Positions 20,775-32,910 are shown, counted from the stretch's first letter. The stretch: DNA of 64,000 bases from Deltaproteobacteria bacterium (GCA_002691205.1 NZHD01000029.1:1-64000), one strand, 5' to 3'. Notes: a model not told the origin generated them from the sequence alone. Made by a program: numbers and translations.

Positions 20775-22121
20775 ATGACTGAATCTCAACCGAAAGCAAC
20801 AGTAGCGATCGTTGGAGGCGCAACAGCCGGGGCTGAAGTCGCCGCCCGGTTAGCGGAACGAGGGATCCAAGTCGTGGTCTTCGACCAAAACGCCAAACCG
20901 TTTGGAAAAATCGAAGATGGTCTTCCGCGATGGCACGAAGGTCTCCGCAACAAGGAATATGCAAATATTCAGAAGAAGCTCTCTCTTCCTCTGGTCGAGT
21001 TTGTCCCGAATACTCGCATCGGAGAAGACATCGCTTTCAGTGACCTTGTTCAAGAATGGGGCTTTACGTCAGTTGTCCTCGCCAACGGTGCCTGGCGAGA
21101 CCGTCCTCTCCCCATCGAAGGATCGGAGCGCTACATCAACAAAGGCTTGGTGTATCAAAATCCTTTTGTCATTGCTTTCAACCACCAAGACGACTCAAGT
21201 TGGTCCGGTGAGATACCGGAGATCATCGACGGAAGCATTGTCGTCGGCGGTGGACTGGCCTCCATTGATGTCGCCAAAATCGTCACTCTGACCTGCACCC
21301 AAAGAGCACTGGCTGAACGAAATATCCATGTGGATATCGTCAAACTTGAAATCAAGGGGATTCCTAAAACTCTTGCCGCCCACGATTTAAACTGGGAAGA
21401 ACTTGGACTTGAAGGATGCACTATCTACTACAGAAGACGCCTTGAAGACATGCCTCTCATTGAGATTCCAGGTGATGCCGATGAGGCTCGGGTGGAAAAG
21501 ATTCGGAAATCTCGATTGACCATGCTCAATAAAGCCAGTGAAAAATTTAAGCTGAAGGTCGAACCGCTCTCTGCTCCCGATGAATTGTTAATCGAAAATG
21601 AATCCGTCGCTGGAATTCGTTTTCGAAGAACTCAGATCGAAGGCAAGCGAGTGATTTCTACAGATGAAACCTATGAACGGCGTGGACCCGTAGTCCTCAG
21701 CTCCATCGGAAGCATTCCCGAGCCCATCGAGGGAATCTCGATGAAAGGGGAACTCATCGACTATTCAGACTGGGACTATGGACGACTTGAGGATTACCCA
21801 ACGGTTTTCTCAGTTGGAAATATTGTTACTGGAAAGGGCAACATTGTTGCCTCACGCAAACATGCCAGCAGCGTGTCTCAGCAGGCCATCGAAGTTTATC
21901 TTGGAATTGCCGATGAGGAGGAAGGCCAAGACGGCCCCCCTCTGGCGGCAGACTCCTTCACTGAAGAGTTGGCTGCCTCTGTGAGCGAACATGCTCAAGG
22001 TCAACCTCCCATCAGCGAAGCAGGATATGAATCCCTTATGAATCGTGTCACCCGGCGACAACAAGAAGTCAGCTATACCGGAAGTCTCGATTCCTGGCTT
22101 CAGGGCCTCACTGCATCCTAA
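20775..22121 (+). CDS. FAD/NAD(P)-dependent oxidoreductase (glutamate synthase small-subunit / adrenodoxin reductase-like)
   Basis: VAIVGGATAGAEVAARLAERGIQVVVFDQ; SIVVGGGLASIDVAKI; YPTVFSVGNIVTGKGNIVASRKHA. Confidence 0.8.
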   Translation: MTESQPKATVAIVGGATAGAEVAARLAERGIQVVVFDQNAKPFGKIEDGLPRWHEGLRNKEYANIQKKLSLPLVEFVPNTRIGEDIAFSDLVQEWGFTSVVLANGAWRDRPLPIEGSERYINKGLVYQNPFVIAFNHQDDSSWSGEIPEIIDGSIVVGGGLASIDVAKIVTLTCTQRALAERNIHVDIVKLEIKGIPKTLAAHDLNWEELGLEGCTIYYRRRLEDMPLIEIPGDADEARVEKIRKSRLTMLNKASEKFKLKVEPLSAPDELLIENESVAGIRFRRTQIEGKRVISTDETYERRGPVVLSSIGSIPEPIEGISMKGELIDYSDWDYGRLEDYPTVFSVGNIVTGKGNIVASRKHASSVSQQAIEVYLGIADEEEGQDGPPLAADSFTEELAASVSEHAQGQPPISEAGYESLMNRVTRRQQEVSYTGSLDSWLQGLTAS

Positions 22122-22238
22122 AGAGCTGGGGCTCGCGTAAGGCCACACGCAAGGGGAAACCTTGGCGCGCTTTCCCTCAGCGCCTCATTGCGAAGCTCTG
22201 AAAACGCTCGTCAGTCGGTGCATTGCCTTAGCGCCTGA

Positions 22239-23921
22239 CTAGCGGTCTAAAAACCCTTTCAATGCGCGGCTTCGAGAAGGGTGCCTCAATTTTCGAAGAG
22301 CCTTGGCTTCAATTTGCCGGACCCGTTCCCGGGTCACTTCAAAGCCCTGTCCCACTTCTTCTAAAGTACGGTTCGAGTCGCCTGTCAAACCAAAGCGTAA
22401 CTCCAACACGCGGGCTTCTCGAGGGGCCAAGGTCGCAAGGAGTTCCTTGGTCTGAGCCGCAAGGTTCGAATGAATGACCGCGTCCTGAGGACTCACCGCA
22501 TTGGGATCCTCGATCAAGTCGGCCAAGGAGCTGTCTTCTTCCTCTCCCACTGGCGTTTCAAGACTAATGGGCTCGCGTGCAATCTTGAGAACCGTTCTCA
22601 CTTTTTCAATCGGAATTTCTAACTTTTCAGAAAGCTCTTCTGGGTCCGGTTCACGACCTAACGCTTGGACAAGATGACGCGTGGTTCGAACTAGTTTATT
22701 AATTGTTTCGATCATGTGGACCGGAATCCGAATCGTGCGTGACTGATCCGCGATCGCTCGCGTAATGGCTTGACGGATCCACCAAGTCGCATACGTCGAG
22801 AACTTATAGCCCCGTTGATACTCAAACTTATCAACGGCCTTCATCAAACCAATGTTGCCTTCCTGAATCAAGTCGAGGAACTGCAAACCACGATTTGTGT
22901 ATTTCTTAGCAATGGAGACCACAAGACGAAGGTTCGCTTCAATCATCTCGCTCTTCGCCTTCTGAGTCACGACTTCTAATCGACTCGAAGTCTCCAGAGC
23001 CTGGGCGACTTCATCCGCAGACATCCGCAAATCTGATTCCAAAGCGGTGCGCAATTTCTGAATTTCGATCAGTTCTAAGCGAACAGACTCGATGGCAACC
23101 TTATCACCCCCCAGATCTTCAAGACACTTTTTGCCCTGACTGCTCTGCTTCTGAGCGCGCTCCGCAGCTTTGAAAAACTCTTTTTCCTCCATCTCATATT
23201 CGGCACACAAGGAATGGCTTCTATCCTTCATGATCAAGAAGGACTCATGGGCTTCTTCAAGGCATTTCTTGATCTCTTGAACCCGCCTGCTTGAAAAGCG
23301 AGCCGTCCTCAAAGCCAAAACACATTCTCGAGCCTTTTCCTCAATCTCTCCGGAGAGCCGATCCCGAGTGGCCTTCTTCGATCGAGGGTTCATCAAAGAA
23401 TCTCGACGGCGAACCAACTCAGGTTCAATGCTCCGGACAACCTCGATCGCCGCTTCAAACTTCGCTTGCATTTCTTCGACGGGAGGCGCCTCGTCTCCCT
23501 CCTGTAGATCCACGGCATCTTGAAGCTGGATCTCCTCCTGATTCAACCGTATGCCCAGGTCAAGAATGGCACTCAAGCCCGAATTACTCGCCAGAATCGC
23601 AACCTCCTGAGCGATGACCCCAGACTCAATTCGCTTCGCAATTTCCACCTCTCCCTCGCGGGTTAAGAGAGAGACTTGACCCATATCACGCAAATAGACA
23701 CGGACCGGGTCACTCGAAGCAGTCGATTTTTCAGAACTGGCTTCAGTTCTAGACTTTCGAGTCGAGCGAGCTTTTCTCGCTCCTGGGCGAGAGGGCGCTC
23801 CGGCTTCGTCTAACTTGGCACCGGAGGTGTCTTCGACTTCACCAGCAGCTTTTTTTTCAGCCGCTTTCTCTGTCTTCGTTGAACCAACGATTTTAAGGGA
23901 CGTTCTTGCGTTTGAGGCCAT
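22239..23921 (-). CDS. rpoD: RNA polymerase primary sigma factor RpoD
   Basis: [106 protein letters not shown]. Confidence 0.97.
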   Translation of the reverse strand: MASNARTSLKIVGSTKTEKAAEKKAAGEVEDTSGAKLDEAGAPSRPGARKARSTRKSRTEASSEKSTASSDPVRVYLRDMGQVSLLTREGEVEIAKRIESGVIAQEVAILASNSGLSAILDLGIRLNQEEIQLQDAVDLQEGDEAPPVEEMQAKFEAAIEVVRSIEPELVRRRDSLMNPRSKKATRDRLSGEIEEKARECVLALRTARFSSRRVQEIKKCLEEAHESFLIMKDRSHSLCAEYEMEEKEFFKAAERAQKQSSQGKKCLEDLGGDKVAIESVRLELIEIQKLRTALESDLRMSADEVAQALETSSRLEVVTQKAKSEMIEANLRLVVSIAKKYTNRGLQFLDLIQEGNIGLMKAVDKFEYQRGYKFSTYATWWIRQAITRAIADQSRTIRIPVHMIETINKLVRTTRHLVQALGREPDPEELSEKLEIPIEKVRTVLKIAREPISLETPVGEEEDSSLADLIEDPNAVSPQDAVIHSNLAAQTKELLATLAPREARVLELRFGLTGDSNRTLEEVGQGFEVTRERVRQIEAKALRKLRHPSRSRALKGFLDR

Positions 23922-23996
23922 GGGGGGGGGTCTCCTAGAAATTCAGCATGGAACTGAGCTCAGCAACAAAATCAGACTGGAACTTCAATTCCTCGA

Positions 23997-25799
23997 TCAG
24001 GGTGGATATTGCAGTACTTCTCGATTTTTCAATGCCTTCCGGCGTTCAATCAGTTCCTGCCTTTCGGTGAGGAGCTGCACATGGTTTGCATCGGGTTCCG
24101 ATAGTCTTCTCTTGAGTTCCTGTTCACGAACTTCCAAATCTTTCATTTGGTAACGATCCAGCAGTTGGGTAAAAACGGTTTCAGCCGGAGTTTCAGTTGA
24201 AATCACTGATTCCTCGACCATCACCTCTCTTAACATGCCCATCTGCTCGGATGAAAGACGATGCTCCATGGCATCAAAATCAATAAACCCTCTTTCATCC
24301 AAGATCCCTGCGGACACTGCGTCCACGAGTTCAAGTATGAGTGCCTTCCAAGTGCCCTCAGGTAACACACGATTAATTTCAGAAACCCGATCTTCTGTCA
24401 AAAACGTAGGGTGATGACACAAGATAGCTCCGAGCATCCTTAGATGCCTATCCTCTGGGGAATTCTGTCGTGATGGGAACTTTTCAACTGGAGAATTCCG
24501 CTGCTTTTCGGAGGCTTGCCCCCTGCGTTCCTCTCGAACCACGGCTTCCACGGCCCCTGCATCAGTCGCGGTCGCCATCGCCAGGCGACGCGTATATTCG
24601 CTTCGCTCCACCGGGTCACTGATTCTCGAAATCAACTGAGCCACATGGCGTACGGCGTCTGCTTTGTCTCCAGGGGAAGACCCCACTGATCGCATCACCC
24701 GGTGTATCACGACTTCCACCGCATCTCTTGCACCGTCCACTACTTGCCTAAGAGACTCCGCACCGTGATCCATTAAGAAATCATCGGGATCAAAACCCTT
24801 CGGCAACACCACCGCCCGTACCCGAAGGCCCGACGGGAGTAGAATCTCTAAGGCTCTTTCCATAGCTTTCTGACCAGCAGCATCCCCGTCGAAGAGCAAA
24901 CTCACTTGTTTCGTTCGACGTTTTAGATCTTGGGCATGATCAGGCGTGAGCGCCGTACCGCAAGTCGCGACAGACTCTCCTAGGTCGGCTCGGGCGAGGG
25001 CGATCGCGTCGAAATAGCCTTCGCATACAATCGCTCGACCTGCGCGACGAATTGGTTCAAGGGCGTGCGGATACCCGTAAAAAACGCGACGTTTTTGATA
25101 AACGAGACTCTCCGTCGTGTTGAGATACTTTGGCTCTTGATCAGGGAGTAAGGACCGACCACCGAAAGCAATCACTCGACCTCGAACATCTTGAATCGGA
25201 AAGGTCACTCGTCCGCGCAAACGGTCGTAATGCCCTCCAGAGGACCGAACCGACAATAGCCCCGCCGCCACTCCAAACTCAGGACGGATGTGGGCGCGCT
25301 CAAAGGCCAAAGCCAGCGTGTCCCAAGTATCGGGCGCATAGCCCAGTCCAAATCGCTCAATCGTGCCCGCATCCAGGCCTCTGCGCTGAAGGTACTCCAT
25401 CGCTGTCTTGCCAGTCGGAAGCAACAGTTGCTCGCGATAACAGCGCTGAGCCTCTTCCAAGGCTCCCAAAAGGCCTTCCGTCTCGCCTCGATCATGACGA
25501 TCTGATTCGGGGACTTCGACGCCGTTTTCAGCCGCAAGCGTACGGACCGCTTCTGGAAACGTCAGGTTCTCGTGCTTCACGAGAAAGGTGATCGCGTTGC
25601 CCCCTTCTCCACAGCCAAAGCAATGAAAAATTTGGCGATCCATGTTGACGTTAAACGAGGGCGTCTTTTCCTGGTGAAAAGGACACAAGCCTTTCCAGTT
25701 CCGCCCAGCAGGCTTCAGTTCAACGTATCGCCCGATGAGGCCGACAATGTCGGCCCGATCACGGACTTCTTGGATCGTCGCTTCCGGGATGAGACCCAA
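23997..25799 (-). CDS. dnaG: DNA primase DnaG
   Basis: LCPFHQEKTPSFNVNMDRQIFHCFGCGEGG zinc ribbon; TOPRIM VCEGYFDAIAL, LLFDGDAAGQKA. Confidence 0.97.
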   Translation of the reverse strand: MGLIPEATIQEVRDRADIVGLIGRYVELKPAGRNWKGLCPFHQEKTPSFNVNMDRQIFHCFGCGEGGNAITFLVKHENLTFPEAVRTLAAENGVEVPESDRHDRGETEGLLGALEEAQRCYREQLLLPTGKTAMEYLQRRGLDAGTIERFGLGYAPDTWDTLALAFERAHIRPEFGVAAGLLSVRSSGGHYDRLRGRVTFPIQDVRGRVIAFGGRSLLPDQEPKYLNTTESLVYQKRRVFYGYPHALEPIRRAGRAIVCEGYFDAIALARADLGESVATCGTALTPDHAQDLKRRTKQVSLLFDGDAAGQKAMERALEILLPSGLRVRAVVLPKGFDPDDFLMDHGAESLRQVVDGARDAVEVVIHRVMRSVGSSPGDKADAVRHVAQLISRISDPVERSEYTRRLAMATATDAGAVEAVVREERRGQASEKQRNSPVEKFPSRQNSPEDRHLRMLGAILCHHPTFLTEDRVSEINRVLPEGTWKALILELVDAVSAGILDERGFIDFDAMEHRLSSEQMGMLREVMVEESVISTETPAETVFTQLLDRYQMKDLEVREQELKRRLSEPDANHVQLLTERQELIERRKALKNREVLQYPP

Positions 25800-25834
25800 T
25801 TACTTCCTCATTCCGATACAGCTGCCGTCATCCG

Positions 25835-26032
25835 CTAAGGAACTTGGCGCCTGATCTTCTTGATTGCACGTTTTCGAGCGGCGGCCGCCTTCTTCTTCTT
25901 ACGAATGCTGGGCTTGTCGTAATACTCACGGCGCCGTAGCTCCGTGAGGATTCCAGCCTTTTCGCAAGCCTTCTTAAAACGGCGCAACGCTTGTTCAATG
26001 GACTCGTTATCTTTGACCTTAATGACCGACAT
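25835..26032 (-). CDS. rpsU: 30S ribosomal protein S21
   Basis: [55 protein letters not shown]; start at internal Met. Confidence 0.96.
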   Translation of the reverse strand: MSVIKVKDNESIEQALRRFKKACEKAGILTELRRREYYDKPSIRKKKKAAAARKRAIKKIRRQVP

Positions 26033-26369
26033 GTACCCTGTTGACTCCCAGCAATCGCTGTTTTCCTGAACGAAAAACAACTTTGAATGCGACGATGAAT
26101 TTAAAAATAGAACGAAGGTTCAAGCCTTGTTGATTTTCTAACAGCTTGCCCAACCCGCCCTTACAGCCAAACCCGACCTATCTCGACGGCCGCGTTTCTC
26201 TGCTTAATCCCTTAGATCCACTTAGATCGTATGATGCTTTTGAGTATCTCGCTCGGATCACAGACTCCTCTTTATCGATGCGAACCAAAGAGACCCTCCG
26301 TTCTTCCGTCCCCCGCCGCTCAGTACTCATGCAGAGGACTCGCTAACGTAGCGCACGCCGACAGGCGAC

Positions 26370-27200
26370 TCAAGATAATGGCAATTGAGCCTCGGCCTCG
26401 GAAGACGGAGACCTCACCCCAATCCCCTGTTCAATCAGCTCTTTTTTGACTCGGGCCACAGTGGTTTCGCCAAAATGGAAAATAGAGGCCGCTAGAGCCG
26501 CCTGCGCTCCCCCTTCCCCGGGGCCTTCGCCTAGGGCGGAGGCTAAATCCACTGCACTTCCTCCCCCGCCGGATGCGATCACGGGTACGCCCACACGGTC
26601 TGAAACAGCCCGGAGCAAGCCTAGATCATAGCCGCTCTTGGTTCCGTCCCGATCCATACTGGTGAGAAGGATCTCTCCGGCCCCAGCCAGAGACATCTGC
26701 TCCGCCCAATCCACCGCGTCAATCCCAGTGGGTCTTCGACCGCCATGCGTGTAGACCTCCCAGCTCTTTGGAGGACCCAATTCCCCGTCGGCCTTCACAC
26801 CACGAGCATCAATGGCCAAGACGAGGTTTGCACTACCGATTTTCGCGGCCGCTTCAGCGACCAAATCTGGGTTGTAAATCGCAGCCGTCATAATGGAGAC
26901 CTTATCGGCACCCGCGTTCAATAGATCACGAATATCTTGGATGGACCTCACGCCTCCACCCACCGTGAGGGGCATAAAAACCGTCTCGGCTGTTCGAGAA
27001 ACCACGTCCATCAAGATCCCCCGCTCTTCATGCGAGGCTGTGATATCGAGAAACGTAATCTCGTCCGCCTCCTGACGATCATAAACCTGCGCGACTTGAA
27101 CAGGATCTCCGCAGTCCACATGATCCACGTACTGCACACCTTTGACGACTCGGCCCTGATCTACATCTAAACAGGGAATAATTCTTTTAAAAAGTGTCAT
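26370..27200 (-). CDS. hisF: Imidazole glycerol phosphate synthase cyclase subunit HisF
   Basis: [65 protein letters not shown]. Confidence 0.97.
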   Translation of the reverse strand: MTLFKRIIPCLDVDQGRVVKGVQYVDHVDCGDPVQVAQVYDRQEADEITFLDITASHEERGILMDVVSRTAETVFMPLTVGGGVRSIQDIRDLLNAGADKVSIMTAAIYNPDLVAEAAAKIGSANLVLAIDARGVKADGELGPPKSWEVYTHGGRRPTGIDAVDWAEQMSLAGAGEILLTSMDRDGTKSGYDLGLLRAVSDRVGVPVIASGGGGSAVDLASALGEGPGEGGAQAALAASIFHFGETTVARVKKELIEQGIGVRSPSSEAEAQLPLS

Positions 27201-27844
27201 CGACTCTGCTCCACCCAGTTGCAGTACGCATCTAACAACCGCTTTCCGGCTTGCTGACTTTTTTCTGGATGGAACTGAACCGCAAACACCGAACCCTTTG
27301 CCACCGCCGCTGTAAATTCAGAACCATACTCACAAACACCCGCCACCACGGAAGGGTCAGAAGGGACCGGACGATACGAATGCACGAAATAAAAATCATC
27401 CGACTCTGGCAGGTCGACCAACATCGGGTGGTCACCCATAAAACGAACGCGGTTCCAGCCAATATGCGGAACCAAAAGACGAGAACCGTCGTCGGCTTGC
27501 TCCTCAAACCTCTCAACACGCCCTTCAAAGTGCCCAAAACCAGGGATCGGGCCGTGTTCGTCGCCCTCTTCAAATAACACCTGCAGACCTAGGCAAAGCC
27601 CTAAGTAGGGCCTTCCGCTCGCCACAGCCCGGAGAACCGCTTCCTGAAGACCGCTCTCACGAAGATGAGTCAACGCATCTTTAAAGGCACCTGCTCCGGG
27701 AAGCACGACACCGTCCGCCCCATCAATCCTTTCTGGTGAATCACCCGGCACAACGATCAGACCGCTGCGCTCCAAGGCCTTAGCCACACTCCGAAGGTTT
27801 CCTGCACCATAGTCAACAAGCGCCACTCGAGCCTTGGAAGTCAA
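27197..27844 (-). CDS. hisH: Imidazole glycerol phosphate synthase glutaminase subunit HisH
   Basis: [50 protein letters not shown]. Confidence 0.97.
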   Translation of the reverse strand: MTSKARVALVDYGAGNLRSVAKALERSGLIVVPGDSPERIDGADGVVLPGAGAFKDALTHLRESGLQEAVLRAVASGRPYLGLCLGLQVLFEEGDEHGPIPGFGHFEGRVERFEEQADDGSRLLVPHIGWNRVRFMGDHPMLVDLPESDDFYFVHSYRPVPSDPSVVAGVCEYGSEFTAAVAKGSVFAVQFHPEKSQQAGKRLLDAYCNWVEQSR

Positions 27845-27911
27845 AACGCAACGACCTCGGCTTCACGCTCATCAAAGCAAACTTTTGACCACAAGAGGAA
27901 AGACATTCGAA

Positions 27912-28517
27912 TTAAAGAGCCCCTTTCACAGTGGGAAGACCGCCTTCACGCGGATCGATGGCCACACCCACCCGAAGAGCCCGAGCCACCCCCTTGAAAA
28001 CTCCTTCAACCACGTGATGCGGACTACGCCCATAGACCTTTACGATGTGAAGATCGATCCCGGCATTCTGAGAAAATGCATAAAAAAAGTCCTCACTCAG
28101 GCTGGCATCAAACTCACCAATTCGGTGGTTGGTCAACTCGACGTCGTAACAGAAATAAGGTCGATTCGAAATGTCGAGAGCCACCTCAATTTTACTCTCG
28201 GCCATGGGAAGCACGAAGTGGCCAAACCGATAAATCCCCTCTGCCGACCCGAGCGCTTCACGAAAAACCTGGCCTAGAGTAATTCCCACATCCTCAACAG
28301 TGTGGTGGTCATCGATTTCAATATCGCCCTTCGCTTCAATCTCTAAATCAAAAAGGGCATGCCGTGCAAAGGACTCCAACATGTGATCGAGGAAAGGAAC
28401 CCCCGTGGAAATCTGGTACTGGCCCGAGCCATCTAGATCGAGTTGGACCCGAATCTCGGTCTCCTTGGTCTTTCTTTGAAGCGTGGCGGTCCTTCGACGC
28501 GTCAAAAGATCACTCAT
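27912..28517 (-). CDS. hisB: Imidazoleglycerol-phosphate dehydratase HisB
   Basis: TRRRTATLQRKTKETEIRVQLDLDGSGQYQISTGVPFLDHMLESFARH; DDHHTVEDVGITLGQ; Met at 28517 preferred over upstream start. Confidence 0.96.
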   Translation of the reverse strand: MSDLLTRRRTATLQRKTKETEIRVQLDLDGSGQYQISTGVPFLDHMLESFARHALFDLEIEAKGDIEIDDHHTVEDVGITLGQVFREALGSAEGIYRFGHFVLPMAESKIEVALDISNRPYFCYDVELTNHRIGEFDASLSEDFFYAFSQNAGIDLHIVKVYGRSPHHVVEGVFKGVARALRVGVAIDPREGGLPTVKGAL

Positions 28518-28536
28518 GACCCAATTCCCCCTCTTA

Positions 28537-28556
28537 AAATGCCCCTCGGGGCATTT
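28537..28556 (-). promoter_or_regulatory. Hairpin in the hisB 5' leader, mutually exclusive with a GGGC-AAAT-GCCC hairpin
   Basis: Minus strand GGGCAAATGCCCCGAGGGGCATTTT: AAATGCCC-CGAG-GGGCATTT (8 bp) overlaps the alternative GGGC-aaat-GCCC. Confidence 0.55.
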
Positions 28557-28621
28557 GCCCTCATGCCGAGTGGCTGTTCTTAAAGCTCTGCCTAGCGGAC
28601 GGCCTTGCGTGCTCCGAACGC

Positions 28622-28738
28622 TTAAATCCTGCTGGAGCGTAGCTCGATCGACGTGCACGGGGCCACACCTGCCTCGGTCTCGGCCTGTCGAATAGCCCCG
28701 GGGCTCCATTCACGCAACTTCGGAGGTCCAGATCTCAT
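28622..28738 (-). CDS. Candidate 38-aa small protein / leader peptide between prmC and hisB
   Basis: AAGGAGGAGGTCTTTT-ATG; translation MRSGPPKLREWSPGAIRQAETEAGVAPCTSIELRSSRI; strong Shine-Dalgarno. Confidence 0.4.
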   Translation of the reverse strand: MRSGPPKLREWSPGAIRQAETEAGVAPCTSIELRSSRI

Positions 28739-28890
28739 AAAAGACCTCCTCCTTAATCTGCCCTGACTTAAAAAATGCACGACGTCTAAGGCCCCTGGGC
28801 TTTTGCAAATCCAGAATCGGGAAGTCAGTCGAGACCGCCCCCTTTTCTCAAGCGTCCTCTCCGGCCGCCGCTGCTCCGAGGCGCTGGACT

Positions 28891-29787
28891 CTATTGCGGC
28901 CGGCGGCACGCCACAACTCTCTCGCGACCCGCCAAATCTTTCAAGGGTTCAACGGAATCCATCCCCTGCTCAAGAAGCCAACCCGACACCGTCTTCACTT
29001 GACCCGGGTCCATCTCCACCAAAAACCATCCGCCCGGTTTTATTCGGTGAAAAACCTGCTCTGATAAAGGCTTCAAAACGCTGTAGCCGTCTTCGCCCCC
29101 AAATAAAGCCACTTCGGGCTCGTGCCCGAGCTCCGGAGGCAGATCAAGTTGGTCTTGCCTGGCTAGGTAGGGCGGGTTAGAGACAACCAAATCAAAGCAT
29201 CTTTCGCTGACCGGCCCGAAGAGGTCCCCCTCAAGAAACTCGATGCGAGCTTCCATCTTGAGATTTTGAGCATTTTGGCGCGCCACCGATAGGGCCGCCG
29301 GAGAAAGGTCTGTGGCTGTGACTCTTGCTTCCGGTCTCTCCACCGCCAAAGAAACAGCGATGGCACCACTTCCAGTTCCGAGATCCAATACTCTATAGCC
29401 CCGATCCAGATCGGGCATCCTCACCAAGGCCCCTTCAACCAAAGTCTCTGTATCTGGGCGGGGCGTGAGAACCTCCGAACTCACCCGAAAGGAATGGGAC
29501 CAAAATTCTTTTTCACCCACCAAAATAGAGACGGGAGCACGTTCGCTGACCCGACGGCGAATCATTTCTCGGTAACGCGCCCGCTCCTCGGGCATCACCG
29601 GACGCTCAAACTCCAGGTACAGTTCAAGTCTCTTGATACCTAGGGCATACGTGAGCAAAACCTCAGCGTCTAATCGAGGGCTCTCGATTCCATGCTGCCG
29701 AAAGTGGTCCGTCGTCCAACGGAGTAGTTCAAGTACCGTCCACGTTCGAGATCGGGAGTCTTCTGGGCGACTGGAATCCTCGGTCAT
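28891..29787 (-). CDS. prmC: Peptide chain release factor N5-glutamine methyltransferase
   Basis: [42 protein letters not shown]; downstream of and overlapping prfA. Confidence 0.95.
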   Translation of the reverse strand: MTEDSSRPEDSRSRTWTVLELLRWTTDHFRQHGIESPRLDAEVLLTYALGIKRLELYLEFERPVMPEERARYREMIRRRVSERAPVSILVGEKEFWSHSFRVSSEVLTPRPDTETLVEGALVRMPDLDRGYRVLDLGTGSGAIAVSLAVERPEARVTATDLSPAALSVARQNAQNLKMEARIEFLEGDLFGPVSERCFDLVVSNPPYLARQDQLDLPPELGHEPEVALFGGEDGYSVLKPLSEQVFHRIKPGGWFLVEMDPGQVKTVSGWLLEQGMDSVEPLKDLAGRERVVACRRPQ

Positions 29788-30872
29788 CCAGCCTCTCGGT
29801 CCGCCTCTTCTTGCGCAGCGACCTGTGATGCCACCGCGTCAAGTAATGGCGCCAACTCGCCTTCCATAATCGATTCAAGTTTATGAAGCGTCACGCCGGC
29901 GCGATGATCCGTCACTCGACTCTGAGGAAAATTGTAAGTACGGATCTTCTCGCTTCGTTCCCCGCTGCCTACCTGAGAGCGACGTTGGCTCGCTCGCTCA
30001 TCTGCAGCCCGTTGAATCTCAAAATCCAACAGCCGCGAACGAAGAACTGTCATCGCTTTAGCCTTGTTTTTGTGCTGAGATTTCTCGTCTTGACATTGAA
30101 CCACGACGCCTGTCGGTATGTGTACAATTCGAACTGCGGAATCAGTCGTGTTCACACTCTGCCCACCCGGCCCACCGGCGCGCATGACATCAATTCGGAG
30201 ATCATTCGGATGTATCTCTAAATCAACTTCTTCAGCTTCCGGCATCACGGCCACCGTCACCGTCGACGTATGGATCCGACCTTGTGCCTCCGTGGTCGGA
30301 ACCCGCTGAACTCGGTGAACACCTCGCTCGCACTTCAAGCGTGCCCAAGCTCCATCGCCAGAAACCAGAGCAATCATCTCCTTAAAGCCCCCACCCGGAG
30401 TTTCAGAAGACGAAAGAGGATCCACTTTCCAGCCGAGTTGATCAGCATACCGGCCATACATCCTAAAAAGATCAGCCGCAAAAAGAGCGGCCTCATCGCC
30501 CCCTGTCCCAGCCCTAATCTCCAAGACCACATTCTTATCATCGTTTGGGTCTTTGGGACGAAGAAGTTCAGCCAATTGCCCATCGAGCTCTTGGAGTTCC
30601 GCCTCAAGCTCAGCCACCTCAGCCCGTGCCAACTCTGCGAGCTCCGCGTCCCCTTCGTCCAAAATGCCGCGAGAGTCCTCAAGATCAACCTTGACCTGCT
30701 TGTAGCGAGCGCCTGTTTCAAGCATGGGCCGCAAAGCACCCAAGGCTTTCGCGACCTTCTGATACTGTCCCGGCTGACGAGCAAGCTCCGGATCTAGAAG
30801 CTGCGCCTCCAATTCTCGTGCTCGCTCTTCGGTTTCAGCTATGCGATCTAAATAATCCGCCATTGCGCCCAT
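29784..30872 (-). CDS. prfA: Peptide chain release factor 1
   Basis: [44 protein letters not shown] (GGQ); [13 protein letters not shown]. Confidence 0.97.
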   Translation of the reverse strand: MGAMADYLDRIAETEERARELEAQLLDPELARQPGQYQKVAKALGALRPMLETGARYKQVKVDLEDSRGILDEGDAELAELARAEVAELEAELQELDGQLAELLRPKDPNDDKNVVLEIRAGTGGDEAALFAADLFRMYGRYADQLGWKVDPLSSSETPGGGFKEMIALVSGDGAWARLKCERGVHRVQRVPTTEAQGRIHTSTVTVAVMPEAEEVDLEIHPNDLRIDVMRAGGPGGQSVNTTDSAVRIVHIPTGVVVQCQDEKSQHKNKAKAMTVLRSRLLDFEIQRAADERASQRRSQVGSGERSEKIRTYNFPQSRVTDHRAGVTLHKLESIMEGELAPLLDAVASQVAAQEEADREAG

Positions 30873-30934
30873 CCCCTGAAGTGGCTCCTAAACTTGTGAG
30901 CAGACTCCGTCCACACACATCCGTCACGAAGCCT

Positions 30935-32461
30935 TCAGGAATTCATTGACTCTAAGAACTCTTCGTTCGTATCCGTCGCCTTAATCTTACCTAATAAGAA
31001 CTCCATCGAATCGACCGAAGACAGAGGTGCCAGCAGCTTTCGCAGAATATACATCCGGTTAAGACTGTTCTCTTGTAGGAGAAGCTCTTCGCGACGAGTC
31101 GCTGACCGATTGATATCAATCGCTGGAAAAGTCCTTCGATCAGCAAGCTTACGATCCAAAACGAGTTCACTGTTTCCTGTACCCTTAAACTCTTCAAAAA
31201 TCACTTCATCCATCCGCGAACCCGTCTCAATCAAGGCCGTACCCACAATCGTTAAACTTCCACCTTCTTCGACGTTACGGGCAGCTCCGAAGAACCGTTT
31301 TGGCTTCTGAAGGGCATTTGAATCGACCCCACCGGAGAGGATTTTTCCCGAATGTGGAACCACTGTATTATGGGCTCGAGCTAACCGGGTAATTGAATCA
31401 AGCAAAATCACTACGTCGCGACCGTGTTCGACCAGGCGCTTCGCCTTGGCGATGACCATCTCCGCCACCTGCACATGGCGCGTCGCCGGTTCATCGAACG
31501 TAGAAGAAATTACCTCGGCTTTTACCGTACGCTGCATATCGGTCACTTCTTCCGGCCGCTCATCAATCAAAAGCACGATGAGATAAACCTCGGGATGATT
31601 CTCAGCAATGGCATTCGCCATATCTTTAAGCACCATCGTCTTTCCCGCTTTAGGGGGAGATGTAATAAGTGCCCGCTGACCCATTCCTATGGGAGCCACT
31701 AAATCGATGATTCGAGGCGTCAGCCCGCCGGACTTCGACTCCAAGATGAACTTGGACTCCGGATAGAGGGGCGTTAAGTCATCAAATGGAATCTTGTCTC
31801 GGCTCTTCTTCGGTTCCTCAAAGTTAACCTTCTCGACCTTCAGAAGTGCAAAGTACCGCTCATTTTCTCTAGGTTGCCGGACCTGCCCTTCAACCGTATC
31901 TCCTTTGCGCAAATTGAAGCGGCGAATTTGAGAAGGAGATATATAGATATCGTCTGGACCCGCTTGATAGCTCTGGTCGGGCGAACGAAGAAAGCCGAAG
32001 CCATCCTGCAAAACCTCAAGGACTCCCTCTGAAAAGATTCTCACCTTTCGCTCTGTCTCGCATCTGAGGATGGCGAAAATCAAGTCGTGCTTGCGCAGAG
32101 TAGATGCATTTTCCACCTCAAGCTCAACGGCTCTCTCGGTCAGCTCCGCGATAGATTTGCGCTTAAGATCCTGGACATTGATGCGCTCTGCATTTTCGTC
32201 GTCAATAACGTTGGCTTCCTCTGCAGCCAGAGCTTCATCCGAAGGCAAATAATCTTTTTTTCCAGTCCCGGATTCAGAATGGCCACCTCCGCGCTGTCCG
32301 CCGGAGCGAGAGCGACGCGAGCGAGGACGACGACCTCTTCCGGCCCCCTGCCGCTGAGCATTTGAACCGTTGGACTTTTCCCTAGAACTGCTTTGTTCGG
32401 TACTCACAAAAATCATCTCTCTCTTGAGCCGTGAACGCTTTGAGCAAGAATGAGTACGCAA
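30935..32461 (-). CDS. rho: Transcription termination factor Rho
   Basis: [70 protein letters not shown]-terminal RG/RS-rich extension. Confidence 0.97.
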   Translation of the reverse strand: MRTHSCSKRSRLKREMIFVSTEQSSSREKSNGSNAQRQGAGRGRRPRSRRSRSGGQRGGGHSESGTGKKDYLPSDEALAAEEANVIDDENAERINVQDLKRKSIAELTERAVELEVENASTLRKHDLIFAILRCETERKVRIFSEGVLEVLQDGFGFLRSPDQSYQAGPDDIYISPSQIRRFNLRKGDTVEGQVRQPRENERYFALLKVEKVNFEEPKKSRDKIPFDDLTPLYPESKFILESKSGGLTPRIIDLVAPIGMGQRALITSPPKAGKTMVLKDMANAIAENHPEVYLIVLLIDERPEEVTDMQRTVKAEVISSTFDEPATRHVQVAEMVIAKAKRLVEHGRDVVILLDSITRLARAHNTVVPHSGKILSGGVDSNALQKPKRFFGAARNVEEGGSLTIVGTALIETGSRMDEVIFEEFKGTGNSELVLDRKLADRRTFPAIDINRSATRREELLLQENSLNRMYILRKLLAPLSSVDSMEFLLGKIKATDTNEEFLESMNS

Positions 32462-32910
32462 AGCGGTCCGTCGGTCTCAGCTGTGTTGGCTATGTCAGAT
32501 TCTGTCTTGAAGGCCAACTCAATCGGCCCTCTGCCAAATCATTCAATGAAACTAAATAGGATCGATCGGGGAATACACTTTATTTGAGAAAGGTCTACTC
32601 GTTCAGGGTAGGCACTGAATCGAAAGGTCAGTAACTTTTTACACGAGGCGCCTGAGCAAGCTCGTGACGCCCTAGAAGGCCAAAGCCTCGTTGAACATTT
32701 CAAGTACTGTGCGCTGCATGCGCGCATTTGATTTACGGATTCTATTGCGGGAGGCGTAACATGTGAAGAAAATTGGCCCGAGGCCGATTCAAAAACGGTT
32801 TCCGATCGAGAATTCGAATTTGAACCCGATCAGGCAAACGCATGTTTTTGAGAAGATGGGATGTTGGAAGGGATGATTCATTGGCAACGTAGATCTCGGA
32901 TACTCAACTG

